Part shown: positions 10,905-19,984 of the stretch, piece by piece
Numbering within the stretch: the first letter of the stretch is position 1
How the letters are laid out: the number at the start of each line of letters is the position of its first letter
Assembly: GCF_002224265.1 (NCBI RefSeq)
Contig: NZ_CP012881.1
Location: forward strand, 1,426,001 to 1,490,000
Direction: 5' to 3'
DNA from: Vibrio vulnificus NBRC 15645 = ATCC 27562
GTDB taxonomy: Bacteria; Pseudomonadota; Gammaproteobacteria; Enterobacterales; Vibrionaceae
DNA: 64,000 nt
The notes under the pieces: model-generated
Seen by the model: only the letters and a program-made list of their open reading frames with translations
The model's database searches: none
What the model was told of the DNA's origin: nothing
Program-made: the position numbers and the translations under genes

Positions 10905-12290
10905 TCACTTTACTTCAATGTATCCCATCAATCCGGTTTTCATATGTTCAATCACGTGGCAGTGATACATCCAACGACCAGGGTTATCCGCAACAAACCC
11001 CGCTTTGGCACTGCCATTCTTGCCTAGCAAAACAGTATCAGTATGAAACGGTTCTGCGAGGGTCTGGCCATTTAATTCCAATACAGTAAATGTGTGTCCA
11101 TGCAAATGAATGGGATGATGATATTGCGTCACGTTCTTAAGATTAAATATGTAAGTTCGCCCTCGCTCTAACGTTGCTAACGGCGCCGGAATTGAATCTT
11201 GGCTCATCCCCTCCCAGGCACGTTTATTCACCAACCAAAACGTCGGCAGAGCTTGGCCAGATTTATCTATCGGAGTAACAGCCCCTTCCCATTCAAAGAC
11301 AAAATCAATTTGTTCAGCCGTTTCTAAATCTAACGGCGCAATTGGATTGAGCGGCAATGTTGGCAGTGTATTCTGGTTAGATAGGTCCGATTCGACCGAT
11401 TCAAATGCACAAAGAGCAAACGGAAACTTCCCTTTCATTTGTCGCACATAGAAACGCTCTCCAACACCTGGAGCCATTAACCCGACATCAACCCTCATTC
11501 CAGGCCCAATCTTGTGCTCAGAGAGCTTGTAAGGGGTTTTTATTGGGTTTCCATCTATTGCTATAACCCATGCATCCACACCTTCAATAGCGATAGGATA
11601 AGTGATGGTATTGTCCACATTTGCGATTCTCAGCCTCGTCATCGCATTCGCTTTCAACGGATAGGTCGGTTCATGGACGCCATTCACCGTTCCCCACTCA
11701 CCGGGAGTTCCCATACGGGCGCTTAAGCGTGGGACCAATAACGATTTCCATTCACCTTTCTCATTGAGATGCCAATGCTTAAGCATTAGAGCATGGTCTT
11801 CATCAAAAGAAACTGGCTCTGCTTCATCAACAATGATTAACCCAACTAGCCCCATACCTAGCTGCTTGACGCTGTTCATATGAGGGTGATACCAAAATGT
11901 TCCTGCATCAGGTGGAGTAAAGCGATAAGTAAAGCTCTCCCCTGGCATAACGGGTTTTTGACTCAAAAAGGGAACACCATCCATCTCAATAGGTACACGC
12001 AAACCATGCCAATGGATTGTGGTTGGCTCGTTGAGTTTGTTGGTGAAGTGAATGATCACTTCTTCCCCTTGTCGACAACGAATCGTAGGGGCAGGAATAG
12101 CGCCATTAAAGGCGAGCACATCCGTAGTAAAACCAGGCACCACCTCAGCGGTAGCCGGTTCTGCAGTCATCTCATAGACAAACCGACCATGATGAAATGG
12201 CGCTCTACGCGACAGTGAACACGCAGGGAGCAGCGTTAATGCGGAAAACGCCAATGAAGCTTGAAGAAAGCGGCGGCGAGAAATATCCAT
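10905..12290 (-). CDS. Multicopper oxidase, Tat-exported (CueO/CopA-like)
   Basis: A periplasmic laccase-type oxidase of 461 residues. A twin-arginine signal (SRRRFLQASLAFSAL) starts the protein, and a following LPAC could be a lipobox. All four copper clusters are visible: HWHG, WYHPH, HPIHLHGH and HCHVIEHM. I start at the ATG at 12290; the longer frame adds 14 residues before the Tat motif. It lacks the Met-rich insert typical of E. coli CueO. The likely role is copper or iron detoxification. A Fur-like box lies upstream, suggesting iron control. The closest paralogue type cannot be decided here. Confidence 0.88.
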   Translation of the reverse strand: MDISRRRFLQASLAFSALTLLPACSLSRRAPFHHGRFVYEMTAEPATAEVVPGFTTDVLAFNGAIPAPTIRCRQGEEVIIHFTNKLNEPTTIHWHGLRVPIEMDGVPFLSQKPVMPGESFTYRFTPPDAGTFWYHPHMNSVKQLGMGLVGLIIVDEAEPVSFDEDHALMLKHWHLNEKGEWKSLLVPRLSARMGTPGEWGTVNGVHEPTYPLKANAMTRLRIANVDNTITYPIAIEGVDAWVIAIDGNPIKTPYKLSEHKIGPGMRVDVGLMAPGVGERFYVRQMKGKFPFALCAFESVESDLSNQNTLPTLPLNPIAPLDLETAEQIDFVFEWEGAVTPIDKSGQALPTFWLVNKRAWEGMSQDSIPAPLATLERGRTYIFNLKNVTQYHHPIHLHGHTFTVLELNGQTLAEPFHTDTVLLGKNGSAKAGFVADNPGRWMYHCHVIEHMKTGLMGYIEVK

Positions 12291-12331
12291 ATGTGGCCTA
12301 CTGATTTGATTAATTGGCCTAAGTCTAACCA

Positions 12332-12350
12332 AATATTAATAATCATTCTC
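12332..12350 (-). promoter_or_regulatory. Fur-box-like operator upstream of the multicopper oxidase
   Basis: The 19 bases AATATTAATAATCATTCTC match 15 of 19 positions of the Fur consensus GATAATGATAATCATTATC. The site lies 42 bases before the chosen start codon, where it could overlap the promoter. This is a pattern match only. Confidence 0.5.
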
Positions 12351-12424
12351 AACTATCTATCATACCAACATAACTAAAAATATGATCTAATTGAGGCTGT
12401 TACTTCTTTGTAATAAATGACGCT

Positions 12425-13153
12425 ATGGACAGTCTCAATAACCTTGATTTAAAAAACTTGCTAGCCAACAAAAATCTATTCAAATGAAGATGCGATTGCT
12501 CGCATTGGCCCATTTTAAAGATGGTCACTCTCGAACCCAAATGGCTAAGTTCCTTAAGGTAAGCAGAGCCAGTGTGAATCAATGGGTACAAACATTCCTT
12601 GAAGAAGGGCTTGAAGGGCTACAAGAGAAACCAAGAACGGGTTGGCCAGCAAAACACGACAACTCGACTTTGGACTGAGCGTAGCTCAAGACCAAGAGTG
12701 GTAAAAAAGCAGCAGTTTGAATATGCGTATTTGTTTGGCTCAGTATGTCCCGCTAGAGGTATTGACGAGGCAATGGTCGTTCCTTGGGTTAACAAGAACA
12801 TTATGGTTGAGCATCTGAAGTAGATCTCCGCGGTGACCGAAAAAGGTCGTCACGCTGTGGTCATTATGGATGGCGCGGGTTGGCATACCAATGACATTGC
12901 TGAGCCATTTGATAATGTCAGTATCATCAAGCTCCCAACCTATTCTCCAGAGCTAAACCCGATAGAACAAGTGTGGAGTGGGTTAAGACAACACTATCTC
13001 GCCAATCCATCTTTTGCGGATTACGAAGACATTGTCTCCAAAGTATGTAGGGCTTGGAAGAGTTTTTGGGAATGTTCGGCCAGAGTCAGACAGATGTGCT
13101 CGAGAAGCTGGATAGACCTGACAGTTAATTTTCCAGATTGGTATGACAAGTGA
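12425..13153 (+). pseudogene. IS630-family transposase, frameshifted and internally deleted
   Basis: Remains of an IS630/Tc1-mariner-type transposase. The start MDSLNNLDLKNLL at 12425 shifts frame near 12484 into a helix-turn-helix region (GHSRTQMAKFLKVSRASVNQWV). Around 12640 it joins in another frame to VGQQNTTTRLWTERSSRPR, with roughly 100 family residues missing between, including the first catalytic Asp. A TAG at 12821-12823 then interrupts the catalytic half, which still shows VVIMDGAGWHTN and YSPELNPIEQVW (second Asp and Glu). It is about 243 codons long, against roughly 340 in intact relatives. I could not delimit inverted repeats. It lies just outside the left boundary of the island. 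Confidence 0.85.
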
Positions 13154-13222
13154 ATGTTCCAAACTAGTACACAATCGGTGGTTAACGCAAATACCTTCTA
13201 GTTCTCAAACGTCAGAAATGAC

Positions 13223-13252
13223 GAAAGCCTGCAAATTACTTTGCAGGCTTTC
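13223..13252 (-). terminator. Ancestral terminator of the rrn/tRNA-Ser operon, displaced by the island
   Basis: A perfect 13-bp stem (GAAAGCCTGCAAA and its complement, loop TTAC). On the minus strand it ends in CTTTC, a plausible intrinsic terminator. It sits five bases beyond the attL copy of the tRNA-Ser 3' end, which is where the terminator of the tRNA gene would be before insertion. Confidence 0.75.
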
Positions 13253-13257
13253 TATGT

Positions 13258-13287
13258 AGTGGCGGAGAGATAGGGATTTGAACCCTA
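13258..13287. repeat. attL: 30-bp copy of the tRNA-Ser 3' end
   Basis: These 30 bases are identical to 28682-28711, which cover the 3' end of tRNA-Ser including the encoded CCA. After base 13287 the two sequences diverge at once. Such a duplication is what a tRNA-targeting tyrosine integrase leaves at the far end of its element. Confidence 0.93.
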
Positions 13288-13703
13288 TCTAAGCTTGCTT
13301 TCTTAAAAAACATCCTTTTTAACTCAGGACGTTACCCTGATGCATTAAAGTCAGGGTTGAACAAATGTGATTCACATTAACCATAAGCCATTGAATCAGG
13401 TTCGTCAATCGAAAGTATAGCGGCACCTTTTGTGATAAACTTATTTTTAGACAGAAACTTCTCAGCAACGATGCTCAATTGGCAAAAGATAAATTAACTC
13501 AAGTATGGAAATACTTTGATAGGTAAAAAGAAAGACCTGTAATAATTTATTGTCTACGTAGAGGGTTAGGTAATAGCAGGAACCAGTGCAAATTAACGGC
13601 AAGCGATAATAAGTTAGTGTTTCCAGTAGTCTCTTTATGTAGATGCATATATCCGTGTCCAATTTTATAAATTAAACACGGATAATAATTAAGTTTGAAA
13701 GAT
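13288..13703. other. Noncoding left end of the island
   Basis: No credible gene is seen. Near attL are two inverted repeats: ACCCTGA/TCAGGGT (13334-13340 and 13351-13357) and AATGTGA/TCACATT around 13371. They could be recombinase or excisionase arm sites. At 13650-13684 a 9-bp stem (ATCCGTGT/ACACGGAT core, 17-base loop) follows the stop of the large RT gene and may end its transcript, although no clear U-tract follows. Confidence 0.55.
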
Positions 13704-16700
13704 CTATTTATCTGCTAACTCTAAGATTCTGTTAAATGGCTTGCAATGTTCCTCTAGCTTAGTGCTGCATGTTAAAAAGCTAAATGATTTCTTTGGGAGA
13801 GACTGATATCGCGCTACAAGGTTCATTTTATTGATTTCGTTTTCATCTTTATACTTAGTGTATGCACCTGAGTAGGATAGATGGTCATACAGGTCAGATA
13901 AAGCGAACTCATCAAGTAATAAATCCATGATAATTGACTTTTCATGTTGATTTATTTTGGTAGTACTACCAAAAAACGCATTGTCGCCAATGTCTCTTCC
14001 ATGCACAACATTAACAGTTATCTGATTGCCTAAGATTATTTGCAGTGCCTCTTGTATTTTGTCGATGGCATCTTTGGTATAAAGAACGGTACAAATATTA
14101 AGCACTTCAAGCTCTGAGAATGTATCAAAGAGATTTGTATGATCTTCATCAGTAAAATAAAAATAGTTGTCGTTTGGCCTACTACCTTCACCTATTAAAT
14201 AGAACTTTAAGGCTCTTTTCACCTGAGATCCAGTAAGAACAAGATCTGTAACAAGAGTTGCTTGCTTCGAATCCTTAGTGAGTGAACGTGGCGTGAATGT
14301 GGCAACGCCTCTACCAATTTCGTTGTCGCGATAGAGGATCCTATGTGTACCGTTATAATCAGCAACGTCTTTGAGCAAAAAGAGGTTGCTGTTTGGCGTA
14401 TCTAGTTCCTTTACTTTGTCTATGAACTTCTGTATCTCATTTTCCAGCATGCATTCGTGTGATCTAATCAAAGTAATTAATGGTTGATGGAACTTCTGTG
14501 GTAAGTGGTGAAGCCAATTTCTTAGCCGATCTTCCGCTTCTAATAACGAGATACCATTATGATGTTTCACTATACATGAAGCATCATCAAAACCGTTTAG
14601 TGAGGTTATATCTCTAGCCGATGATGTAATGGAAGGGTAACTATGTTGTAACTTCTGTTCTTCTATTAGAACACTGTAACGCTCCCAAAGAGTCGAGTAC
14701 ATGACGCTTAAACAATTAGCTAAGGAAATAATATAAACCGTTTCACCACTTTGATAAGAATAAATATGCTGAGAACCATTTATCAAGGCTAGATGTTTCG
14801 TTTCAAACGGTACAACCTCTTTCAGTTTAGGGTTTACTATTAGCACATTGTTGAACGGATAACTTTGAGTATCAATCTTTACAGCTCTTGATGTCAGGAA
14901 AGCATTGACTTGAGATAACTTAAAATCTTCAAGCGTGATGCTATTTTTATCAAGTTGACTGTTGGCAATTTGCTCTTTAATTGTCTCTATATAAGTTAAA
15001 ATATCTTCATGCAGATGGAAAGGTATAGTAGTTAAAATTTCCTTACTTATTTTAGAAAGGGAATGCTGGATACAAAACAACACAGAGTGTAGATTAGAAT
15101 CATCTATCTCCATATCGTCTTCAACTATAAATATATGCTGACTAATCACTTTATTGTGAAAAGTCGAGTACTGCTTTGAAAATCTTTCAAGTCGTGTTAT
15201 TGAATCTAAATTAGAAAGGTATATATAAAGAGATGTTGCCATAGCGACATCAAAGAAAAAATCAGAATCGTCACATACTTCATTTGTTATCTGTGAGTAG
15301 AATTTAATAAGGAATTGTACTTTGTCGATATCCATATCCAGATTATTAACATACTTTTCCTTTAATTTCTTTGTAGTGGCATCACTTTCAGAAACGTAAG
15401 ACAAAAAGGAGTTTATGAAACTATCAATTGAATTTTCATACGAAGTAACATTACCAATTTCATCATATGAAATGATTTTTGAATGGTAGCAAAATTCCTT
15501 AGAAAAAACTGACAAAGCATCTGATGTCATTACCCTCTCAGGGCAGAATATACTAGGAATTGGTTCTCCATCTTGTAAAGTCTTAAGGAATTCTGTTAAG
15601 AGCTTAAATTTAATATTTATGTCAACATTATCTACATTGCGACGGAATGTTTTTAATTTTTCTCTGTCATAATCGACGATAATTTCAGAAAATCCATTGT
15701 AATGTTCCAAGTCATCTTTGTCAGAAAGGAACAAATGGCTAGGCTTTCTTATGAGGATCTTGTTATCTTTACAAAGAGTAGTTGTGCCGTTTTCGATTAT
15801 ATTCCGTTCAAACCATTTTTTATTGACTTTAGGGAAAATAGAAACTCCATCATTGTCTATAAGCCACTCGTAGAAAGTTGACTTAGTTTTTAGCTCATTG
15901 AGTTGACTTAAAATCGTATCTTTGTTCCAGTTACCGTTTTCTATTGTTAAATATACTAGTAAGGCGTTATGGTACTGCTCGAACACCTTTTTCTCATCAG
16001 TAAGTCCTCTGAAAATGTTACCATCTACTATTGAGGATATTATCCAGTTTGCTATAGCGTTATCAATCTCGACTTGATCTAATTTTTCCAACCAGTTTGG
16101 AGCAGAAAAACTGGAGCTAGAACTGGAAAGCAAATTAAACGACAAAGAACAATATTTCCACATAGATTCGAGTAAATCTGTTGATCGGTTCTCTCTAGAT
16201 ACTGAAAATAGGCAAAGTAGATAATAAAATTTCTTTGTTGTAATTGGATCAAAAATAGATTTTTCAAAATTTGAAATGGAGAAGGTATTCTTTTTCTCTT
16301 CTACAGACATTTTTGCAAAGAATAAAGAAGCAATTTTCTTGAGATCAACTTCATTATCATTAAAACAGAAGTTATAAATGACTTTAATAAAGTTTTTTGA
16401 AGATTTAATTTCATTCAGATAGATATCTAAATGTGATATTAATTCATTTGTCGCGTTAACTTTACTATAATCAGATATAGATATTAATGCTGAAAGGTAA
16501 TGCTCTGGAGGAATCTTGGTTATTTCTACATTTACGTTAAAGTTTGTAATCAAGTAAGCTATATGTTCATAAACGATCGTTGAGTATGTAAGTTTAGGTT
16601 CGACGGCTTCAATGATGTTCTTCAGTGCGTATCTATTGTCTTTGTTTGTTTCAATTGCGTTTATTAAGCATGATGTCAATACTTCAGATTGTAAGGTGTC

Positions 16701-19055
16701 AAATCTTTCTATCTTATGAATTACTTCCCACCCTTCATTCATCTCAAACAGGAAATTAAACAAATTTTTGAATAAACTTCCTCGTCCTATAGCTTTTTCA
16801 AGAGCGGGAAGAATTTGCTCTGTCTTCATTGCATTTAATTCTTCTACGCCATCTAGATGTGAGAAGATGAAAGATAGATCTTCCTGACACGAATCTGACT
16901 GTACAAGTGTTACGAATTCATTTATAGCATTGTTTTTTTGCTTTTCACTTGACGTAACAAATGTTTTTGATACCTGATCTACTGCATATTTTGATTGAGA
17001 CCTATACTTGTCAAATTTGTTATGAAAAGATGATATCTTCGAAACTACAGTTTTATCGCTATTGAGAGTTAGACTCAGGAGTTCTAAGTTATTGCTAAGC
17101 TCACTTAGAATTTTTTCAGCATCACCTTTTGACTTTGCAACCAAAAAAATATCATCAACGTATCTTTCATATAATAATATTTCGCTGTTAGCCAATTTAT
17201 TTTTAAAGCCTATGTCAATCTCAGATAAGTATAATTCTGCGAAAAAACGTGCATAGGCTGGGCCTTGTGGCAAACCCTTATTATCACCAACAATCTCCTG
17301 TGTCATGTTGAAAATAGCACCTAGACATTTTTTGTATCTATCACTTGTTTCGCTTCTCATTGACTCTATTTTATCTTTTATTGTAGAGCCACTATCACCT
17401 AATAATAGCCTTTTAAGTCTATCATGTGAAATATTATCATAAAAGCTGCTTATATCTGTTTTAATAATGTAAAAATCTTTATATAGATCATTCTCAATAG
17501 CATTCGTGATATTTGATATAAACTTCAACCATAGATATAGCCATGGTTTAAATATATATCCGCCGTCAAATCCTTTGTTGATCTGATAACCATGAGAATT
17601 ACTATCAGGCTTGATATCAAGGTAATATGCGATTTGCTTAAGAATGCAGGACGTCACGACCCTCGTACTTGAGTTTAATGTAATTAATTCACGAGTTTTG
17701 CCTTCCTCATTCCTTACATGTTTATAGTAGCCCCAGTTCTTTGAGCCTTTTATAAACTCCTCAATTTCGGTTAGAAATTCACTGTTGTCTTTTGAAGAAA
17801 GCTCTTCAACGACTATTTTGGCTTGAACCTCATCGTTCATAAACAGGTAATTCAGTTCGGCGGCTCTTGTTATTTCTATATCCTTATTTGAAAATTCAAA
17901 ATTTGCCTCTGTATATTCAAGGAAGTTTGGAATACAAACCCGAAGAAGTTCTTCAACAGAAAGTACATCATCGAACTTGCAAGATAGCGTACTTTCTATC
18001 TTATCTTGAGTAGGAAAGTTGAAATTTTTAAGAGCTTGTATCGCTGATTCAGTAATATTTTTATCATAATTATCTAGTCTACTAAATATTTCGTGTAAGA
18101 TAATACTACTTAAATTAGGTTCGTCTCTACATTCTAAATTGCACAGCAAACCGACTATTAATACTCGCTCTTTGTGTGTTAGGTTTTCCCCAAGATTAAT
18201 CTTTAGAGATAGCTTCTTAAGCGGTTTTGTCCCATTCCACAAACCTAGCAGAGCTTTTAGATCGAATGGTTTTCTTTGGACTTTAATGCTTTTGATTCTG
18301 TTGTACTGGACATTTTCTAATTCATAGCTCTCAAAAAATGTCCCTAGGCATTTCTCTAATGCTGATCTACAGGTTGAGGTGTGTTCTTCTAGAATATTAA
18401 TGTTATCAGACAGCATTGTGTCAGATAAGGAACTAAGTTTCTGAATGTTCCCAACTTCTGTTGTATTAGGCAAAAGGTAAGAGTAACAACCAGATTTTTT
18501 GTGCTTAGATAGAGGTATTTTTACCCCTAGACCAACTCCTCCTGTCGGTGTTGCGGAATGCGGAAATAGGTCTATGCCAATTAAGCTACTATCAAAATCT
18601 AAAGCAACATATTGTAAAATCGCTTGCTGTATATCATATCCAGTTCTGTAGTTTATCGCTTCGTTAAAAGTAACCCAGACGTGGAAGCCACGATTTCCTG
18701 AGTACTCAAGAAGGAATGGGATCCCACATTGTTCGAGTGTATGACAAAAGGTATTAATTGTTTTCTCTAGCTCTTTTTCTCCTCGGTGAATCAAGCCCGA
18801 GTCGATGCATGATTTCAAAATGTCAAAGTCAAAACATATCCATTTTATAGTTAAGTCATTGTTTTTTTGATATATTGCAATTGACTCTTGATTGAGGAGA
18901 ACTTGCTTAATCAATTCTGAGTTGACCACTCCTGCTTTTTTTCTATATGTACCATCATCTTGCTGTTCAACATAATGGTTTTGGTCAGTAGCTATGAGAT
19001 TGGTAATTAATTCGCCATATTTTTTGTACACTTTCTGTTGGCTCCGTTGATTCAA
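13704..19055 (-). CDS. Giant primase-reverse transcriptase fusion with C-terminal phosphoribosyltransferase-like motif
   Basis: A 1783-residue protein. Residues 60-200 form an archaeo-eukaryotic primase domain: FDFD at 75-78 (metal-binding acids), SGNRGFHVW at 119-127, and GIDLFPHSATPTGGVGLGVK near 160-179 leading to IPLSKHKKSG. Residues 440-690 are a reverse transcriptase: KTDISSFYDNI (Asp 534), GLPQGPAYA at 594-602 and RYVDDIF with YVDD at 632-635. About 900 residues of mostly helical, unrecognised sequence follow. Near the C-terminus LVTDLVLTGS (Asp 1604 to Ser 1610) reads like the PRPP-binding loop of phosphoribosyltransferases. The first codon given is TTG; a GTG eight codons on (19031) has a better GGAG signal. 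This layout recalls primase-linked defence RTs of the UG/DRT group (possibly UG10/DRT7, from memory). The role as anti-phage defence is inferred. Confidence 0.82.
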   Translation of the reverse strand: MNQRSQQKVYKKYGELITNLIATDQNHYVEQQDDGTYRKKAGVVNSELIKQVLLNQESIAIYQKNNDLTIKWICFDFDILKSCIDSGLIHRGEKELEKTINTFCHTLEQCGIPFLLEYSGNRGFHVWVTFNEAINYRTGYDIQQAILQYVALDFDSSLIGIDLFPHSATPTGGVGLGVKIPLSKHKKSGCYSYLLPNTTEVGNIQKLSSLSDTMLSDNINILEEHTSTCRSALEKCLGTFFESYELENVQYNRIKSIKVQRKPFDLKALLGLWNGTKPLKKLSLKINLGENLTHKERVLIVGLLCNLECRDEPNLSSIILHEIFSRLDNYDKNITESAIQALKNFNFPTQDKIESTLSCKFDDVLSVEELLRVCIPNFLEYTEANFEFSNKDIEITRAAELNYLFMNDEVQAKIVVEELSSKDNSEFLTEIEEFIKGSKNWGYYKHVRNEEGKTRELITLNSSTRVVTSCILKQIAYYLDIKPDSNSHGYQINKGFDGGYIFKPWLYLWLKFISNITNAIENDLYKDFYIIKTDISSFYDNISHDRLKRLLLGDSGSTIKDKIESMRSETSDRYKKCLGAIFNMTQEIVGDNKGLPQGPAYARFFAELYLSEIDIGFKNKLANSEILLYERYVDDIFLVAKSKGDAEKILSELSNNLELLSLTLNSDKTVVSKISSFHNKFDKYRSQSKYAVDQVSKTFVTSSEKQKNNAINEFVTLVQSDSCQEDLSFIFSHLDGVEELNAMKTEQILPALEKAIGRGSLFKNLFNFLFEMNEGWEVIHKIERFDTLQSEVLTSCLINAIETNKDNRYALKNIIEAVEPKLTYSTIVYEHIAYLITNFNVNVEITKIPPEHYLSALISISDYSKVNATNELISHLDIYLNEIKSSKNFIKVIYNFCFNDNEVDLKKIASLFFAKMSVEEKKNTFSISNFEKSIFDPITTKKFYYLLCLFSVSRENRSTDLLESMWKYCSLSFNLLSSSSSSFSAPNWLEKLDQVEIDNAIANWIISSIVDGNIFRGLTDEKKVFEQYHNALLVYLTIENGNWNKDTILSQLNELKTKSTFYEWLIDNDGVSIFPKVNKKWFERNIIENGTTTLCKDNKILIRKPSHLFLSDKDDLEHYNGFSEIIVDYDREKLKTFRRNVDNVDINIKFKLLTEFLKTLQDGEPIPSIFCPERVMTSDALSVFSKEFCYHSKIISYDEIGNVTSYENSIDSFINSFLSYVSESDATTKKLKEKYVNNLDMDIDKVQFLIKFYSQITNEVCDDSDFFFDVAMATSLYIYLSNLDSITRLERFSKQYSTFHNKVISQHIFIVEDDMEIDDSNLHSVLFCIQHSLSKISKEILTTIPFHLHEDILTYIETIKEQIANSQLDKNSITLEDFKLSQVNAFLTSRAVKIDTQSYPFNNVLIVNPKLKEVVPFETKHLALINGSQHIYSYQSGETVYIISLANCLSVMYSTLWERYSVLIEEQKLQHSYPSITSSARDITSLNGFDDASCIVKHHNGISLLEAEDRLRNWLHHLPQKFHQPLITLIRSHECMLENEIQKFIDKVKELDTPNSNLFLLKDVADYNGTHRILYRDNEIGRGVATFTPRSLTKDSKQATLVTDLVLTGSQVKRALKFYLIGEGSRPNDNYFYFTDEDHTNLFDTFSELEVLNICTVLYTKDAIDKIQEALQIILGNQITVNVVHGRDIGDNAFFGSTTKINQHEKSIIMDLLLDEFALSDLYDHLSYSGAYTKYKDENEINKMNLVARYQSLPKKSFSFLTCSTKLEEHCKPFNRILELADK

Positions 19056-19435
19056 TACTTGGATTCGTGTTGCTCTGATCTAAAATGTGGCACCCCATGA
19101 GCAAACAAGATCATACACATTCGTTACTTCTATCGAAACACAAGTGGGTTTGATTTTCATACAAATATACCCGATATCTTGCAATGAAATCGAGTGAATA
19201 TAACCAACTGATATTCATTAAGTTCATTTCATCGAGAGAAGCAATGGGATTAGGTTTCGCTTCTTGCTATTTATTACTTTTGTATCTCAAAACTGGTAAC
19301 TTATCTAAATAAGAATTCGAGCTGTAGCTCACTTTGGGGAAGAAACAAGCTGGTCGCGCAACCATTGATTTGCAAACTCGATGATGATTGTGATGGAACA
19401 ACTTAGTTATAGAGTTGGCTTTGTTCTATAGGGTT
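19056..19435. other. Intergenic region between the giant RT gene and the HipB-like gene
   Basis: There is no intact gene. It must hold the promoter of the large RT gene, but I see no convincing -35/-10 pair. Overlapping the hipB-like stop on the minus strand, an ATG opens a frame MIGKTL and stops after six codons. A second minus-strand frame reads EFANQWLRDQLVSSPK (around 19345-19392). These could be traces of a lost hipA gene, but the evidence is weak. Confidence 0.45.
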
Positions 19436-19690
19436 TTACCAATCATCAGGGTCACGGAGCTTTGCCTGTTCGCGGCTTACAGCTTTGTCTTGAATATGTA
19501 GCTCAAGATCTAGTGATGACAGCAAGCGCATCAGGCTTTCAATATTGGACGAAGCAGGATCACGTTCAAGTTTCGATACTGTTGTCTGTTTTAGACCAAC
19601 AGTATCTCCGACTTTGGTTTGGTTGCGACTTTGATTCCTTCGTACATCACGCAAGTATATTCCCAACTGCTTAGGACTTGTTATGAGCAT
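19436..19690 (-). CDS. HipB-like / XRE-family antitoxin-type repressor (orphan)
   Basis: An 84-residue helix-turn-helix protein. RRNQSRNQTKVGDTVGLKQT then TVSKLERDP is a classic Cro/CI-type fold, and the tail LELHIQD...LRDPDDW resembles HipB antitoxins. I use the ATG at 19690, with GGAGG six bases upstream; the frame extends to a TTG 12 bases earlier. A HipB would normally be followed by the kinase toxin gene hipA, which is absent. Two palindromic operator-like sites lie upstream, between this gene and the divergent SLATT-RT operon. It may repress itself and perhaps the RT operon; that is inference. Confidence 0.85.
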   Translation of the reverse strand: MLITSPKQLGIYLRDVRRNQSRNQTKVGDTVGLKQTTVSKLERDPASSNIESLMRLLSSLDLELHIQDKAVSREQAKLRDPDDW

Positions 19691-19732
19691 GTCTGCCTCC
19701 AATGTAAACTAACCCCTACAGAGGATATTAGC

Positions 19733-19783
19733 ACTTTAACCCCTTAAGGGGTTAAAGTTAATTTTACCCCCGTACAGGGGTAA
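19733..19783. promoter_or_regulatory. Palindromic operators (CCCC...GGGG) upstream of the HipB-like gene
   Basis: A perfect 26-bp palindrome at 19733-19758 has the core AACCCCTTAAGGGGTT. A second site at 19764-19783 is TTACCCC-N6-GGGGTAA. A third, imperfect CCCCTACAGAGG is at 19713-19724. Repeated dyads in front of a HipB-like gene are the usual autoregulatory operators. They sit in the shared intergenic region with the SLATT-RT operon. Confidence 0.75.
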
Positions 19784-19984
19784 TTAGTTATAGCCAGGAT
19801 TAAGAGGTTTGACTGGGCAAGGGTTCTAGAAAATGCTTAGTATTTTCAAACTCACCTATGGACAGAAATGAGTCAGTGATTTTGCTAAATTAGTGATCCT
19901 TTAATTACTTAAAGTATGGAAACTAGCTTAACGGTGACAAAAAATTATTGAGCCTCGAACTCCGAAAATGTACCATACACACTG

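Noticed and set aside
13364..13378. TGTGA-TCACA as a CRP binding site
   Set aside because: The half-sites are separated by one base instead of six, so this is not a CRP site. It is kept only as an inverted repeat near attL.
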